Both the position numbers and the translations under genes were made by a program. Of a stretch of 64,000 bases of DNA, positions 46,426 to 54,927 are shown one piece after another. The stretch is from NCBI RefSeq assembly GCF_000720175.1, contig NZ_JOIX01000012.1:62001-126000 (forward strand), written 5' to 3'. The notes below the pieces were generated by a model. The model searched no databases, was not told the origin of the DNA, and saw only the letters and a list, made by a program, of their open reading frames with translations. Numbering within the stretch: the stretch's first letter is position 1; each line of letters begins with the position of its first letter. This DNA is from Streptomyces sp. NRRL S-337. GTDB lineage: Bacteria; Actinomycetota; Actinomycetes; Streptomycetales; Streptomycetaceae.

Positions 46426-47686
46426 ATGACGAGCTGGCTTGTCAGGGACTACTCCGGGGACGACCTCGAAGCGGTGATCCGCGTCGACGCGGAGAGCGGC
46501 ACGACCGGGGAAGCCCCCCTGTTCCACCTCTCGGACGTCGTCGCCGCCCTCCAGGCCCCCCATCCGGCCGTGGTGGCCATGGCCGACGAGGTCATGGTGG
46601 GGGCCGCAGTGAGCCATGTGGAAGGCGACCGGGCCTGGATCCTCCGTATCTGCGTGCTGCCCTCCTGGCGACAGCAGGGGCTGGGCAACGCTCTGCTCAC
46701 CGCGCTGGAGCAACGGCTGTTCACGGGTGGTGTCCGCACGGTGCACGCGGTCCTTTCTGACGGGGAGACCGGCGTGACCGCCCTGCGCAACTGCGCCTTC
46801 GAAGCCCGCTCCGGCCTGGTCTTCTTCGAAAAACGCGCACCTGTGAGACCCCAGATGATCAGCCTGCTGTCGTCGCTGGGAGCGGAGCTGCCGCCGGGCG
46901 GCCTGTGGCAGCAGGTCGCCGGGATGGAACACGAGAAGCGGCTCATCGAGCGCCGCCTGGTGCTGCCGCTGGCCCATCCCCAACTGGCCGCTGAACACGC
47001 CACCACGCGCCGTCATGCTCTTCGGTCCGCCCGGGACCGGCAAGAGCACCTTCGCGCACGCGATCGCCGACCGTCTGGGATGGCCCTTCCTGGACCTGTT
47101 CCCCGCCCGCCTCGCCGCCGAATACGGACTGGCCACCGGTCTGAACCGACGCTTCGACGAGATCTCCCAGCTCGACCATGCCCTGGTCTTCATCGACGAG
47201 GTGGAAGAGGCGGCCGGCGAACGCATCGGCGCGGACGCGACCGCGGTCGGCATCGTCAACGAGCTGCTCAAGGCGATCGTCCGCTTCCGCAGCCGGGACG
47301 GCAGACTGCTCGTCTGCGCCACCAACAACGTCACTACCTTGGACCCGGCCTTCCTGCGCCACGGCCGCTTCGACTACGTCGTCCCCCTCGGCCCACCCGA
47401 CCAGCAGGCCAGGGCCGCGCTGTGGGAGAGCTTCCTGACCCGCGCGGGCGCACAGGCCGATGTCTCGGCACTCGTCTCCGCCAGCGAGGGCTTCACCCCG
47501 GCCGACATCGGCCACGCCGCACGCACCGTCTCGCAGTCCGCGTTCGAGCGCACCATCGACACCGGTGCCCGGACCCGCCCCGCCACGGACGACTACCTGG
47601 ACACGATCCGCAGCACCCACGCCACGGTCAGCCCGGCCGTGGCCAAGGAGTTCGCCGAACAGCCCGAGAGGTTCGCGCGCATCTAG
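46426..47686 (+). CDS. GNAT acetyltransferase-AAA+ ATPase fusion, frame broken at the junction
   Basis: From ATG at 46426 a GNAT domain covers about 135 residues (DRAWILRICVLPSWRQQGLG is motif A). It is followed without a stop by a linker (MEHEKRLIERRLVLPLAHPQ) that is the usual entry to an AAA+ module. The AAA+ part continues in another frame after about 47003: Walker A FGPPGTGKSTFAHAIADRLG, Walker B LVFIDEVEEAA, sensor ATNN, arginine-finger region LRHGRFDYVVPLG. The stop is at 47686. The ATG at 47015 could start the AAA+ part alone. The linker identity argues that the two domains were one protein of about 420 aa. Confidence 0.75.
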
Positions 47687-47849
47687 CGCCTCGCGGAACG
47701 GGTGCTGGCTTCCGGCAGTACGTGCCCTCCGCGTGCCCTGACGGGCGGTGAACCCCGGTCGATGCGGGTGCCTCCCGGCCCACCCCAACCCTCCACATGG
47801 ACCGCGTTTACGCAGTTCAGAGGCTTAGAAGCGACTAAGCGCCCGGTGA

Positions 47850-47942
47850 TTCCCAAGCTCAGAGCGCGCCTCACTCAGCCACTGAGCAGCCCCTGCCAGC
47901 ACGATCAAGATCGCTGCGGGATGATGCTGACATTTTGCTGAC
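47850..47942 (+). other. tRNA-Gly-derived att-like core with arm repeats
   Basis: TTCCCAAGCTCAGAGCGCG at 47850-47868 matches the anticodon loop and 3' stem of tRNA-Gly(CCC), and 18 of 19 bases of the copy at 43901. It breaks off before the T stem. ATGCTGAC at 47924 and TGCTGAC at 47936 follow as direct repeats, the same motif as in both long repeats. No full tRNA is present. Best read as one end of an integrated element. Confidence 0.65.
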
Positions 47943-48087
47943 CTCTCAGCGTGAGCTATTCCCTGCTTTGTGCCGAATGGAAATCCCGGAGAGGTTGCCG
48001 ATTCACCGACAGGGTCCAGTGCTCTTCGAGTTGAACCCTTTCGCGAGAGGCGAGAATGATGTTTGGGATCTCGCCAATTCCTAATTA

Positions 48088-48290
48088 GGAAATTGTGGGG
48101 ACATGGATTACACCTGCCTGCTCTTGGCAGGAGGGCCGCCTGTGTTCTCCCCGGGCAGGGCGCCAAACTTGCAGGTCAGATCGATCTTTCACTGCCCTTC
48201 GATCATGTGTAGGTTCACCGGTGTGAAGCCCGGTCTGGTCTGGCAGGTTTGATGCTGACTCGATGCTGACTTTCGTGATGGTGAGTCAGG
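48088..48290 (+). repeat. Noncoding repeat, copy 2 of 2
   Basis: Homologous to 24826-25020 in the same orientation, slightly longer because of several indels. It ends in the tandem GATGCTGAC-T-CGATGCTGAC (48251-48270) and TTTC. It lies about 220 bp beyond the tRNA-Gly core at 47850. Confidence 0.7.
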
Positions 48291-48408
48291 TGAGAGAGGC
48301 GGTTTTTTAGCGTGCTCAGACCGCCGGGCGTGAAGCTGCTGCCGTGGCCACGGGTCGGCTGGGTCGCCTGTCTGTCATCCGACCTGGCGGGTGACGGCAT
48401 CCTGAGCG

Positions 48409-48440
48409 CTTGTGCCTGCTCACCCCTGGGCAGGCACAAG
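48409..48440. repeat. Perfect 11-bp inverted repeat
   Basis: CTTGTGCCTGC at 48409-48419 and GCAGGCACAAG at 48430-48440, loop of 10. May be a second terminator or a protein-binding site. Confidence 0.6.
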
Positions 48441-48617
48441 ACCGGTTGCCTGTGGGTGTAGTGGCCGTCATCGAAGGGCCACACTGTGATCACGGTGCGC
48501 GGACCGAACTGGTGAGGGTGTGCGGACACAGCGGCATGCACAAAGGCGAGGACTACGCGTTCGTGATGGGTGTCACCGGATGGAGCGCCAGCGCCGTGCC
48601 GCTCCGCAGGCCGGGCG

Positions 48618-48655
48618 GCTGCCCTGCCCCACCCTGGCATGTGGGGCAGGGCAGC
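48618..48655 (-). terminator. Perfect 14-bp hairpin terminator
   Basis: GCTGCCCTGCCCCA at 48618-48631 pairs with TGGGGCAGGGCAGC at 48642-48655. It lies about 85 bp beyond the stop of the polyprenyl synthase gene, in its direction of transcription. Confidence 0.75.
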
Positions 48656-48738
48656 TGAAGCCGATGGCCGGGCCGATGTTGAGGCTGGTGTCCGGTGGGA
48701 GGGGACTGCTTGGTCAGCCTGTGCGCGGCACGGTCCAA

Positions 48739-49818
48739 TCAGTGGCTTCGTTGTGTGTTCCACTGGGGCAGGTACTCGAAGAGGGTGACGGCCTCCTCGC
48801 GCCAGTGGGAATGCCATGATGCGGCTTCGGCGGAGGCGGCTTCGGCGTATCGTTCGATGGCGTCCTGCAGTTGGGCGTGAACGCCGTGACGGTAGGCGAT
48901 GTCACGGATACGGTCGATGGTTTGCGGCGTGCAGCCCGGGTCGCCGAGTGCGGCCTGGACCGTGTCGTGATCGCTCCCGCTGGTAGCGGTCAGCAAGGCG
49001 CGGAGAACGTAGGTGTGGCGGCCGGCCCGCACGTCGCCGCCGGAGGGCTTGCCGGTGGTCTCCGTATCTCCGAATAGATCGAGATAGTCATCGCGCATCT
49101 GGCCGCTGATGCCGGCCAGCGTGGAGTAACGGAGCACATTCGCCTCGTACTTGGTCAGGTCTTCACCAGCGGCCAGGAGTCCCAGGGCCATGGGAGCGAA
49201 GATGGCCTGTCGACTGGTCTTGTACTCGCTCACGGCGTCGAGCAATTCCTCATCGGGCGCGGGGGTGACGTCGCGTTCCAGGTCGAGGATCTGGCCGACG
49301 ACGGTGTCAGTCGTCATGGCGTACTGGACGTCCAGCATGGCGAGTTTGCGCTCGGCAGGGATGTTGGCCTGGAGCAGGACGCGCATTGCCAGGAACCCGG
49401 CGAGATCGCCGGCCATCATGGCCAGTCCCAGAGCGGTCTGCGGGTGTTCGGGGAAGTCACTGCGGTAGGCGTAGTAAGTCGAGGGCCCACCGCGGCGCAC
49501 CGGCGAGTCGTCGATGATGTCGTCGAGGACGAGCGCGTGGGTCTGGAGCAACTCGGTGCTCAACGCGGCCTCTTCGATGCCGGGCACCTCGTCGTCGGTC
49601 ACGAGGCGAGCCGCCTCATGGACCAGGGCTACCCGCATCCGTTTGCCGCCGCGCAGCGAAACCTCCGCCAGCAGTTCCAGGCAGCGGGGAGCGAAGCGGC
49701 TCAGAGGCGGACTGCTGACCTCGTGAGATAGCTCGGCGAAGTACTTCGCGAAGGACGCGTCGAACCGCTGCTGGTGCCCGGAGAGACGTTCCAAGGCGGT
49801 CAGTGCACTGCTGTTCAT
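48739..49818 (-). CDS. Polyprenyl (isoprenoid) diphosphate synthase
   Basis: 359 aa from ATG at 49818 (MNSSALTALERLSGHQQRF); the longer frame upstream is biased. It has the first aspartate motif in LVLDDIIDDSPVRRG, GGKRMR for diphosphate binding, KTSRQAIFAPMALG, and the second aspartate motif GQMRDDYLDLFGD. Trans-type chain-elongating prenyltransferase condensing IPP with allylic diphosphates. The residues before the first motif (ALVL, small side chains) suggest a longer product such as C20 rather than C15, but this is uncertain. No terpene cyclase is adjacent. Confidence 0.9.
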   Translation of the reverse strand: MNSSALTALERLSGHQQRFDASFAKYFAELSHEVSSPPLSRFAPRCLELLAEVSLRGGKRMRVALVHEAARLVTDDEVPGIEEAALSTELLQTHALVLDDIIDDSPVRRGGPSTYYAYRSDFPEHPQTALGLAMMAGDLAGFLAMRVLLQANIPAERKLAMLDVQYAMTTDTVVGQILDLERDVTPAPDEELLDAVSEYKTSRQAIFAPMALGLLAAGEDLTKYEANVLRYSTLAGISGQMRDDYLDLFGDTETTGKPSGGDVRAGRHTYVLRALLTATSGSDHDTVQAALGDPGCTPQTIDRIRDIAYRHGVHAQLQDAIERYAEAASAEAASWHSHWREEAVTLFEYLPQWNTQRSH

Positions 49819-50315
49819 GAGCGTGGGGGCTGCCCTTCCTGAGGGATTGTCGCAGGTAAGCATGCCAGGGACCTTGAGCGCGTGTTGTTGAGCCGATGGC
49901 GCGGTCGACCGACTGCTGACGAACAGACCACAGGGAGGCCACCGGCGTAGTGCCGAAGCGGCAGGGGCCTCTTTGCACATCTACGAACTCGTGCATGGTT
50001 GTCGGTGAGGCGTCGAGCTCTTAGAGGGTGTTCTGCGCGCTTTCGCCTGAATTCAGATTGAGTTGGCCTTCGGGGTGACGGTGCTGGCTTGCTGAAGGTG
50101 CACAGGATGCGATTCAAGGTGACTCGCTGCTTCGCCGCAATCTCAGGGCGTCGCCGGGCTGCTGACTCATCGCCGGATGTCAGTTCGTCCACTTCGCCGC
50201 GCCTCCCGCGAGTTCCGGGGCGGTCCCGTCGAGGGGTACGCGAAACCGCCCCACTTCGAAGATGTGAGGCAGATCACGTCCGTTTTGCCGGATTACCGGG
50301 TCTCCCGGGCCCGCC
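49819..50315. other. Divergent promoter region
   Basis: About 500 bp between the divergent polyprenyl synthase and MFS genes. No gene-like frame is convincing. Confidence 0.5.
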
Positions 50316-51791
50316 ATGATGCCTGGAAGGAAGCAACTCAGGGACGGGGTTTGGCAAGTGGACGACAATCAGAGTGTCGGGTCGTGGCGGGAACTCGGCA
50401 GCCATTTCGGCACCGTCGTAGTGCTGGGCGGGGGCGTACTCGTCGGCGCCGTCAACATTTACCTGGCCGCAAGTCTGCTGCCGACGGCGGTCGCGGACAT
50501 TGGCGGTGAACGCCTCTACGCATGGAACATGACCGTCTTCCTGACTGCCCAAGTGGTCGCGACCATGCTCGTGAGCCGAACTCTTTCCCGGCGCGGCAAC
50601 GTCGGCTCCTATCTGGTCGGCTTTGGCGTCTTCGCCGTCGGATCGGTTGTCTGCGCGGCCAGTCCGGTCATGCCGGTGCTGCTGGTCGGCCGTGGCGCGC
50701 AGGGACTCGGTGCGGGCTTGTTGACCGGCCTGGGGTTCGCCCTGATCTATTCGGCACTGCCGCGCCATCTGTGGGTGCGGGGCAGCGCGTTGATCTCCGC
50801 CATGTTCGGCCTGGGCAACTTCGTCGGTCCGACTCTGGGCGGCCTCTTCGCCCAGTTCGGGTCCTGGCGGCTGGCGTTCGTCGTGTTGGCTGTTGCCGCG
50901 GGAGTGATGGCGGCGTTTGCCCCCCACGTACTTCCAAAAAGCGGCAGGACCGAGGCGGAGGCGGTTCCGGTACCGCTGGGGTCGTTGATGCTGGTCATCG
51001 GGGCCGCAGGGGCCGTGAGCGTCGCCGGAATCCTCTCGAACGACGTCATGATGGGGGTGTTCATCGCGCTGGCACTGGCTCTGGTCACCGCCTTTGCGGT
51101 GACGGAGAAGCGAAGCCAGGTCCGAGTCCTACCGCGCCCCACCTACCAGACTGGCTCCGCATTGCGGTGGGTCTACCTGACCATCGTGTTCCTCGCGGCT
51201 GGCGTTGCTGTAGAGACGTTCCTGCCGTTGTTCGGTCAGCGCCTGGGCGGACTGCCGCCGGTGGCTGCCGGGTTCTTCGGAGCGGCATTGTCGCTCGGCT
51301 GGTCGGCAAGCCAAGTCGTCAGCTCCTCAGCACACCAGCAGCGGACGATCCGATGGCTCCGGGTGACCGGTCCAGGTGTCCTTGCAGCTGGGTTCGCCGT
51401 GCTCGCGCTGTTGCAGCACCGCAATGCACCGCTACTTCTGGTCATCGCATGGCTGCCACTTCTTCTCCTCGCCGGCACGGGGATCGGCCTGGCCATGCCC
51501 CACCTGTCCGTTGCTGCGATGGCCAGCACGCCGGACAAGGAAGAGGGAGGAAAGGCCGCCGCGGCGATCGCGACTGTGCTCACCATGTCGACAGCGTTCG
51601 GTGCGGCGGTCGCCGGCCTCCTGGTCAACCTGGGTGGCCCTTCGATGGTTACCTCCGCGCGCTACCTCCTGCTGGGCTTCGCTGCTATCTCCACCCTCGG
51701 GATGCTCACCGCGCTGCGCGCCAACCACCTCGCTCAGCCGACCGAGGCGCGGCGCGGGACCGAGGCCACGCAGACCGCAGGAAATGACTGA
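50316..51791 (+). CDS. MFS transporter, DHA2-like (14-helix)
   Basis: 491 aa, with about 14 hydrophobic segments. TM2-TM3 loop VSRTLSRRGNVGSYLVGFGV and the motif C-like GNFVGPTLGGLFAQFGSWRL typify drug:H+ antiporters. Start not fixed: two consecutive ATG codons at 50316. An exporter of an unknown compound, with no regulator beside it. Confidence 0.88.
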   Translation: MMPGRKQLRDGVWQVDDNQSVGSWRELGSHFGTVVVLGGGVLVGAVNIYLAASLLPTAVADIGGERLYAWNMTVFLTAQVVATMLVSRTLSRRGNVGSYLVGFGVFAVGSVVCAASPVMPVLLVGRGAQGLGAGLLTGLGFALIYSALPRHLWVRGSALISAMFGLGNFVGPTLGGLFAQFGSWRLAFVVLAVAAGVMAAFAPHVLPKSGRTEAEAVPVPLGSLMLVIGAAGAVSVAGILSNDVMMGVFIALALALVTAFAVTEKRSQVRVLPRPTYQTGSALRWVYLTIVFLAAGVAVETFLPLFGQRLGGLPPVAAGFFGAALSLGWSASQVVSSSAHQQRTIRWLRVTGPGVLAAGFAVLALLQHRNAPLLLVIAWLPLLLLAGTGIGLAMPHLSVAAMASTPDKEEGGKAAAAIATVLTMSTAFGAAVAGLLVNLGGPSMVTSARYLLLGFAAISTLGMLTALRANHLAQPTEARRGTEATQTAGND

Positions 51792-51831
51792 CGAGGACGT
51801 GAGTGGGCGTTGTGAGGCGCTTCGTCAGGTT

Positions 51832-52254
51832 TCAGCTTGAGTTGGTGTCTGGGGTGGCCGGTGTCGGCTGGGTGAGGGTGAACAGGCCGGGTTCGGGCTC
51901 GGTGAGGATGTCGCGGTCGACCAGGCGTTTCAGCTTGGCGCGGACGCTTTCGGTGTGCCGCGGCTCGGTGCCGATGCCCAGAATCTCGCAGACCTCTTTC
52001 GCACGGAGCCCGCGCCCGGCCCGCTCGAAGGCGGTGAGGACCTCGCGGTAGCCGGGCGGCAGCGGCTCCGGTGGCTCGATGCCGTCCTCGGCGGCCAGTT
52101 CCAGCATCGTCTCGCAGGTGATGTCCAGGCGTTCCAGAGTGCGTTCGGCGGCGGCGAGTTGTTCGGTGAGGAGCCCGATCTGCTCACGCAACTGTCCGGC
52201 CGTCTCGCGTACCAGCTGCTGTCGGGCCTCGATCTTGTCGAGGAGATGCTTCAC
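51832..52254 (-). CDS. Coiled-coil plus winged-helix protein beside IS5
   Basis: 140 aa. The first 55 residues form a heptad-rich coiled coil (LREQIGLLTEQLAAAERTLE). The second half resembles a small winged helix (RAKEVCEILGIGTEPRHTES, VRAKLKRLVDRDILTEPEPG). It starts 49 bp after the IS5 transposase stop on the same strand. Similar proteins often accompany transposases in Streptomyces, so it may be an accessory or passenger gene of that element. Confidence 0.7.
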   Translation of the reverse strand: MKHLLDKIEARQQLVRETAGQLREQIGLLTEQLAAAERTLERLDITCETMLELAAEDGIEPPEPLPPGYREVLTAFERAGRGLRAKEVCEILGIGTEPRHTESVRAKLKRLVDRDILTEPEPGLFTLTQPTPATPDTNSS

Positions 52255-52303
52255 CGGGGCTCCTGCACGTCGGGGGTGCGGGGTGCTGGGCGGACGGGTC
52301 GCG

Positions 52304-53134
52304 TCAGGTCGCAGTGGTGGTGCGGGTGAGGCGGCGGAGCATGAGGTCGGTCATGGACCAGTGGATCCAGGCCGCCGAGCTGGACGGTCTGGTTTCGTAG
52401 TCACGCACGAGACGTCTGTGCAGCATGAGGGTGCCGAGAGTCTGCTCGACCACCCACCGCTTCGGCTGCGGGGTGAACCCTTTCGTACCCGGCTCGCGTT
52501 GCACGCTCTCCACGTCGATACCGAGGCGGGCGCCGTGCTCGACGACGACCTCCTTGAACCCGGCGTCCACCCACGCCTTGGTCACGGTGGGCGCGCTGGC
52601 TGCGACCTTGTCGAGCAGAGTGGTTCCGATCGCGTTGTCCTGCACGCTCGCCGCCACCACGATCACTGCGATGACCAGGCCGATCACGTCGGTGGCGATG
52701 CCTCTTTTCCGGCCCGGGCTCCTCTTGCCCGGATCCAACCCGGTCGTCTCCTTCGGCGCGTTCACCGAGGCCCGCACCGTCTGCGAGTCCAGGACCACGG
52801 CGGAGGGGTCCTCCCGCCGTCTGCGCATCTCTCGGGCCAAGCAGCGCAGCAGCTCGTGGATGGTCTCCGCGGTCCCGTCGTCGCGCCACAGGCCGAAGTA
52901 GTAGTACACAGCGCTTTTCGGCGGCAGATCATGCGGGAGATACCGCCACTGGCAGCCGGTCCTGGCCTGGTACAAGAGGGCGTTCACGATCTCCCGCATG
53001 CCGTAGTTGCCCTCATGCCCGCTGACCGAGGGATGCCGGCCCTTCCACGCGGTGATCACCGGCCGGATCAGCTCCCAGGCTTCATCCGACAGGTCGCTCG
53101 GGTATGGCTCACGCCCATCCACGCCCACCAGCAC
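52304..53134 (-). CDS. IS5 family transposase, intact
   Basis: 276 aa. N-terminal DUF4096-like part (YPSDLSDEAWELIRPVITAW, LLYQARTGCQWRYLPHDLPP) and DDE domain with VVLDSQTVRAS (Asp), AWVDAGFKEVVVEHG (Asp) and RWVVEQTLGTLMLHRRLVRD (Glu). No internal stop, so this copy may be active. Exact element ends were not found. Confidence 0.9.
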   Translation of the reverse strand: MLVGVDGREPYPSDLSDEAWELIRPVITAWKGRHPSVSGHEGNYGMREIVNALLYQARTGCQWRYLPHDLPPKSAVYYYFGLWRDDGTAETIHELLRCLAREMRRRREDPSAVVLDSQTVRASVNAPKETTGLDPGKRSPGRKRGIATDVIGLVIAVIVVAASVQDNAIGTTLLDKVAASAPTVTKAWVDAGFKEVVVEHGARLGIDVESVQREPGTKGFTPQPKRWVVEQTLGTLMLHRRLVRDYETRPSSSAAWIHWSMTDLMLRRLTRTTTAT

Positions 53135-53298
53135 ACCGCGCGTCCGGCCGATCGTGAAGTCCCGGAACCGGACAACCCACCGTCAATCGCGACGAGTTCG
53201 CCGAGCACTCGCAGAACACCCACTTAGAGCGACCGAGGATAGGCGTCGTCCTTGCGGTGACCGTGCCCTCTGCGGACTCTTGCCCGTGGGTTCGATAC

Positions 53299-53880
53299 TC
53301 AGCGCGTGCGTACCCCGTCGATGGCGAGGGCTAGCAGTTGGTCGGCCTCGGCCGGGCCGTCGGGTTCCTGCTCGGTGGCCAGGGCGATGGCGCTGACGAG
53401 TTTGAGCAGTTGAGTGGTGGTGACCTCGGGGCGTACGGCGTGCACCTGGCGGGCGCGTGTGAGGAGTGCGTCGCCGGCGTTGACGATCATGGTGTGGCAG
53501 GCGCTCCCCAGCGTCGGATCCCCGCCACGGGCGCCGTGCATCAGTGATGCCCCCAGGCCCCGATTGGCTACGGCGTGTGCGCCGACGGCGCGGAGCCAGG
53601 TGACGAGCGCGGCTTCGGGATCGGGATCGGAGAGCAGGTCTTGTGCCTTGGCGCAGAGCGCCTCCACCCGTCCCTTGAAGACGGTCTCCAGGAGTGCCTG
53701 CCGGGTCGGGAAGTGCCGGTGCAGGGTCGCGGAGCCGACTCCTGCGTGGCGGGCGATCTGCTCCAGGGAGGCCTCGGCGCCGTGTTCGGCGATGACGATC
53801 CCGGCGGCGGCCACGATCCGGTCGTAGTTACGGCGCGCATCGGCGCGCATCGGCTGCGGGGCAGCGGGGTCCTTGGGCAC
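53299..53880 (-). CDS. TetR/AcrR family regulator
   Basis: 193 aa from GTG at 53880, with AGGAG upstream. RNYDRIVAAAGIVIAEHGAE, then the HTH SLEQIARHAGVGSATLHRHF, and a C-terminal domain of the SACE_7040-type. It diverges from the NmrA-like gene, with a long inverted repeat between. Confidence 0.92.
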   Translation of the reverse strand: MPKDPAAPQPMRADARRNYDRIVAAAGIVIAEHGAEASLEQIARHAGVGSATLHRHFPTRQALLETVFKGRVEALCAKAQDLLSDPDPEAALVTWLRAVGAHAVANRGLGASLMHGARGGDPTLGSACHTMIVNAGDALLTRARQVHAVRPEVTTTQLLKLVSAIALATEQEPDGPAEADQLLALAIDGVRTR

Positions 53881-53901
53881 GGGAACTCCTGGCAGCTTGA
53901 T

Positions 53902-53956
53902 AACCGGGGTGGTCCCCCATATCGTAGCGAACGAGAAACGGGGGGCCACCCCAGTT
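53902..53956. promoter_or_regulatory. Long inverted repeat, likely TetR operator
   Basis: AACCGGGGTGGTCCCCC at 53902-53918 is mirrored by GGGGGGCCACCCCAGTT at 53940-53956 with two mismatches, 21 bp apart. It covers both promoter regions, just 22 bp before the TetR start and 21 bp before the NmrA start. Binding by the TetR protein would shut both genes. Confidence 0.75.
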
Positions 53957-53976
53957 ACGAGGTGGTCTCTGTCGCC

Positions 53977-54927
53977 ATGGGTGAGACAAGGGGAGAGACC
54001 GTGGAGTCAGCAGGGAAGACAGTCGCCGTGGTGGGGGCTACCGGCCTGCAGGGCAGGGCGGTGTCGCGGCATCTGCTCAGCAGCGGCTGGCAGGTTCGCG
54101 CACTCACCCGCGACCCGGACGGGCCCTCGGCCGTGGCACTGGCGAGCGCCGGAGCGCAGGTCGTACGCGCGGAGATGGAAGACCTCGCCTCTCTGGAGGC
54201 TGCCGCCGACGGCGCTTACGGCGTGTTCAGCGTCCAGCCCACGGTTGGCTCCCCCGGCACCGCGCCGGGCTTCAGCGCCGAGGATGAGGTCCGCTGGGGG
54301 ATGAATGTCGCCAAGGCCGCACATACCGCCGGGGTCTCGCACTTCGTTTTCACCTCCGTTGCCGGGGCGGACCGCCACGGCACCGAGGCGCTGCCGCAGA
54401 ACCTGGTCAGCAAGTGGCGGATCGAGCAACGCATCGCCGAACTCGGCCTGCCCGCGACGATCCTGCGGCCGGTGTCGTTCATGGAGAACTTCACCGGTGG
54501 TTACGCCCTGCAGGGCGGGGCGTTGGCCACTGCCATCGCCCCCGACACTCCTCAGCAGATCATGGCCGTGGACGACGTCGGCTTCGTCACCGCGCTGGCG
54601 TTCTCCCGGCCCGAGGACTGGATCGGCCGTGCCGTCACGCTGGCCGCGGACGAGCTCACGCCGGTCCAGATCGCTGCGGCCATCGAGAAGGCGCTCGGGC
54701 ACCCGCTGCCCTACGTCCAGATCCCGATCGAAGCGATCCGGGCCCTCAGCGAGGACTTCGCGTTCGCCATGGAATGGCTCAACGAACGTGGCTACCGCGC
54801 GGACATCCCCGCCAGCCGGCGAATCCACCCCACCGCGATGGACTTCCGTACCTGGCTGCGGCACACCGGCGCAGCCCAGATTGCCGCGTTCCTGGCCGCG
54901 CGGCCTACTACGGAGCAGCACGCGTGA
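53977..54927 (+). CDS. NmrA/HSCARG family NAD(P)-binding protein
   Basis: 316 aa from ATG at 53977. Rossmann motif VAVVGATGLQGRAVSRHLLS, then VRALTRDPDGPSAVALASAG, and VSHFVFTSVAGADRHGTEAL. YxxxK is replaced by NLVSKWRIE as in NmrA-like redox sensors and atypical SDRs. It overlaps the next gene by 4 bp (GTGA). Probably an atypical oxidoreductase or a redox sensor. Confidence 0.9.
   Translation: MGETRGETVESAGKTVAVVGATGLQGRAVSRHLLSSGWQVRALTRDPDGPSAVALASAGAQVVRAEMEDLASLEAAADGAYGVFSVQPTVGSPGTAPGFSAEDEVRWGMNVAKAAHTAGVSHFVFTSVAGADRHGTEALPQNLVSKWRIEQRIAELGLPATILRPVSFMENFTGGYALQGGALATAIAPDTPQQIMAVDDVGFVTALAFSRPEDWIGRAVTLAADELTPVQIAAAIEKALGHPLPYVQIPIEAIRALSEDFAFAMEWLNERGYRADIPASRRIHPTAMDFRTWLRHTGAAQIAAFLAARPTTEQHA

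Larger units (their letters stand above)
48291..48738. other. Noncoding region with two strong inverted repeats
   Basis: About 450 bp. No convincing gene. Two inverted repeats, described separately, dominate it. Confidence 0.5.

Noticed and set aside
48410..48658. Small ORF with the inverted repeats (82 codons)
   Set aside because: Spans both hairpins, has no ribosome site or motif, and its composition follows the repeats.
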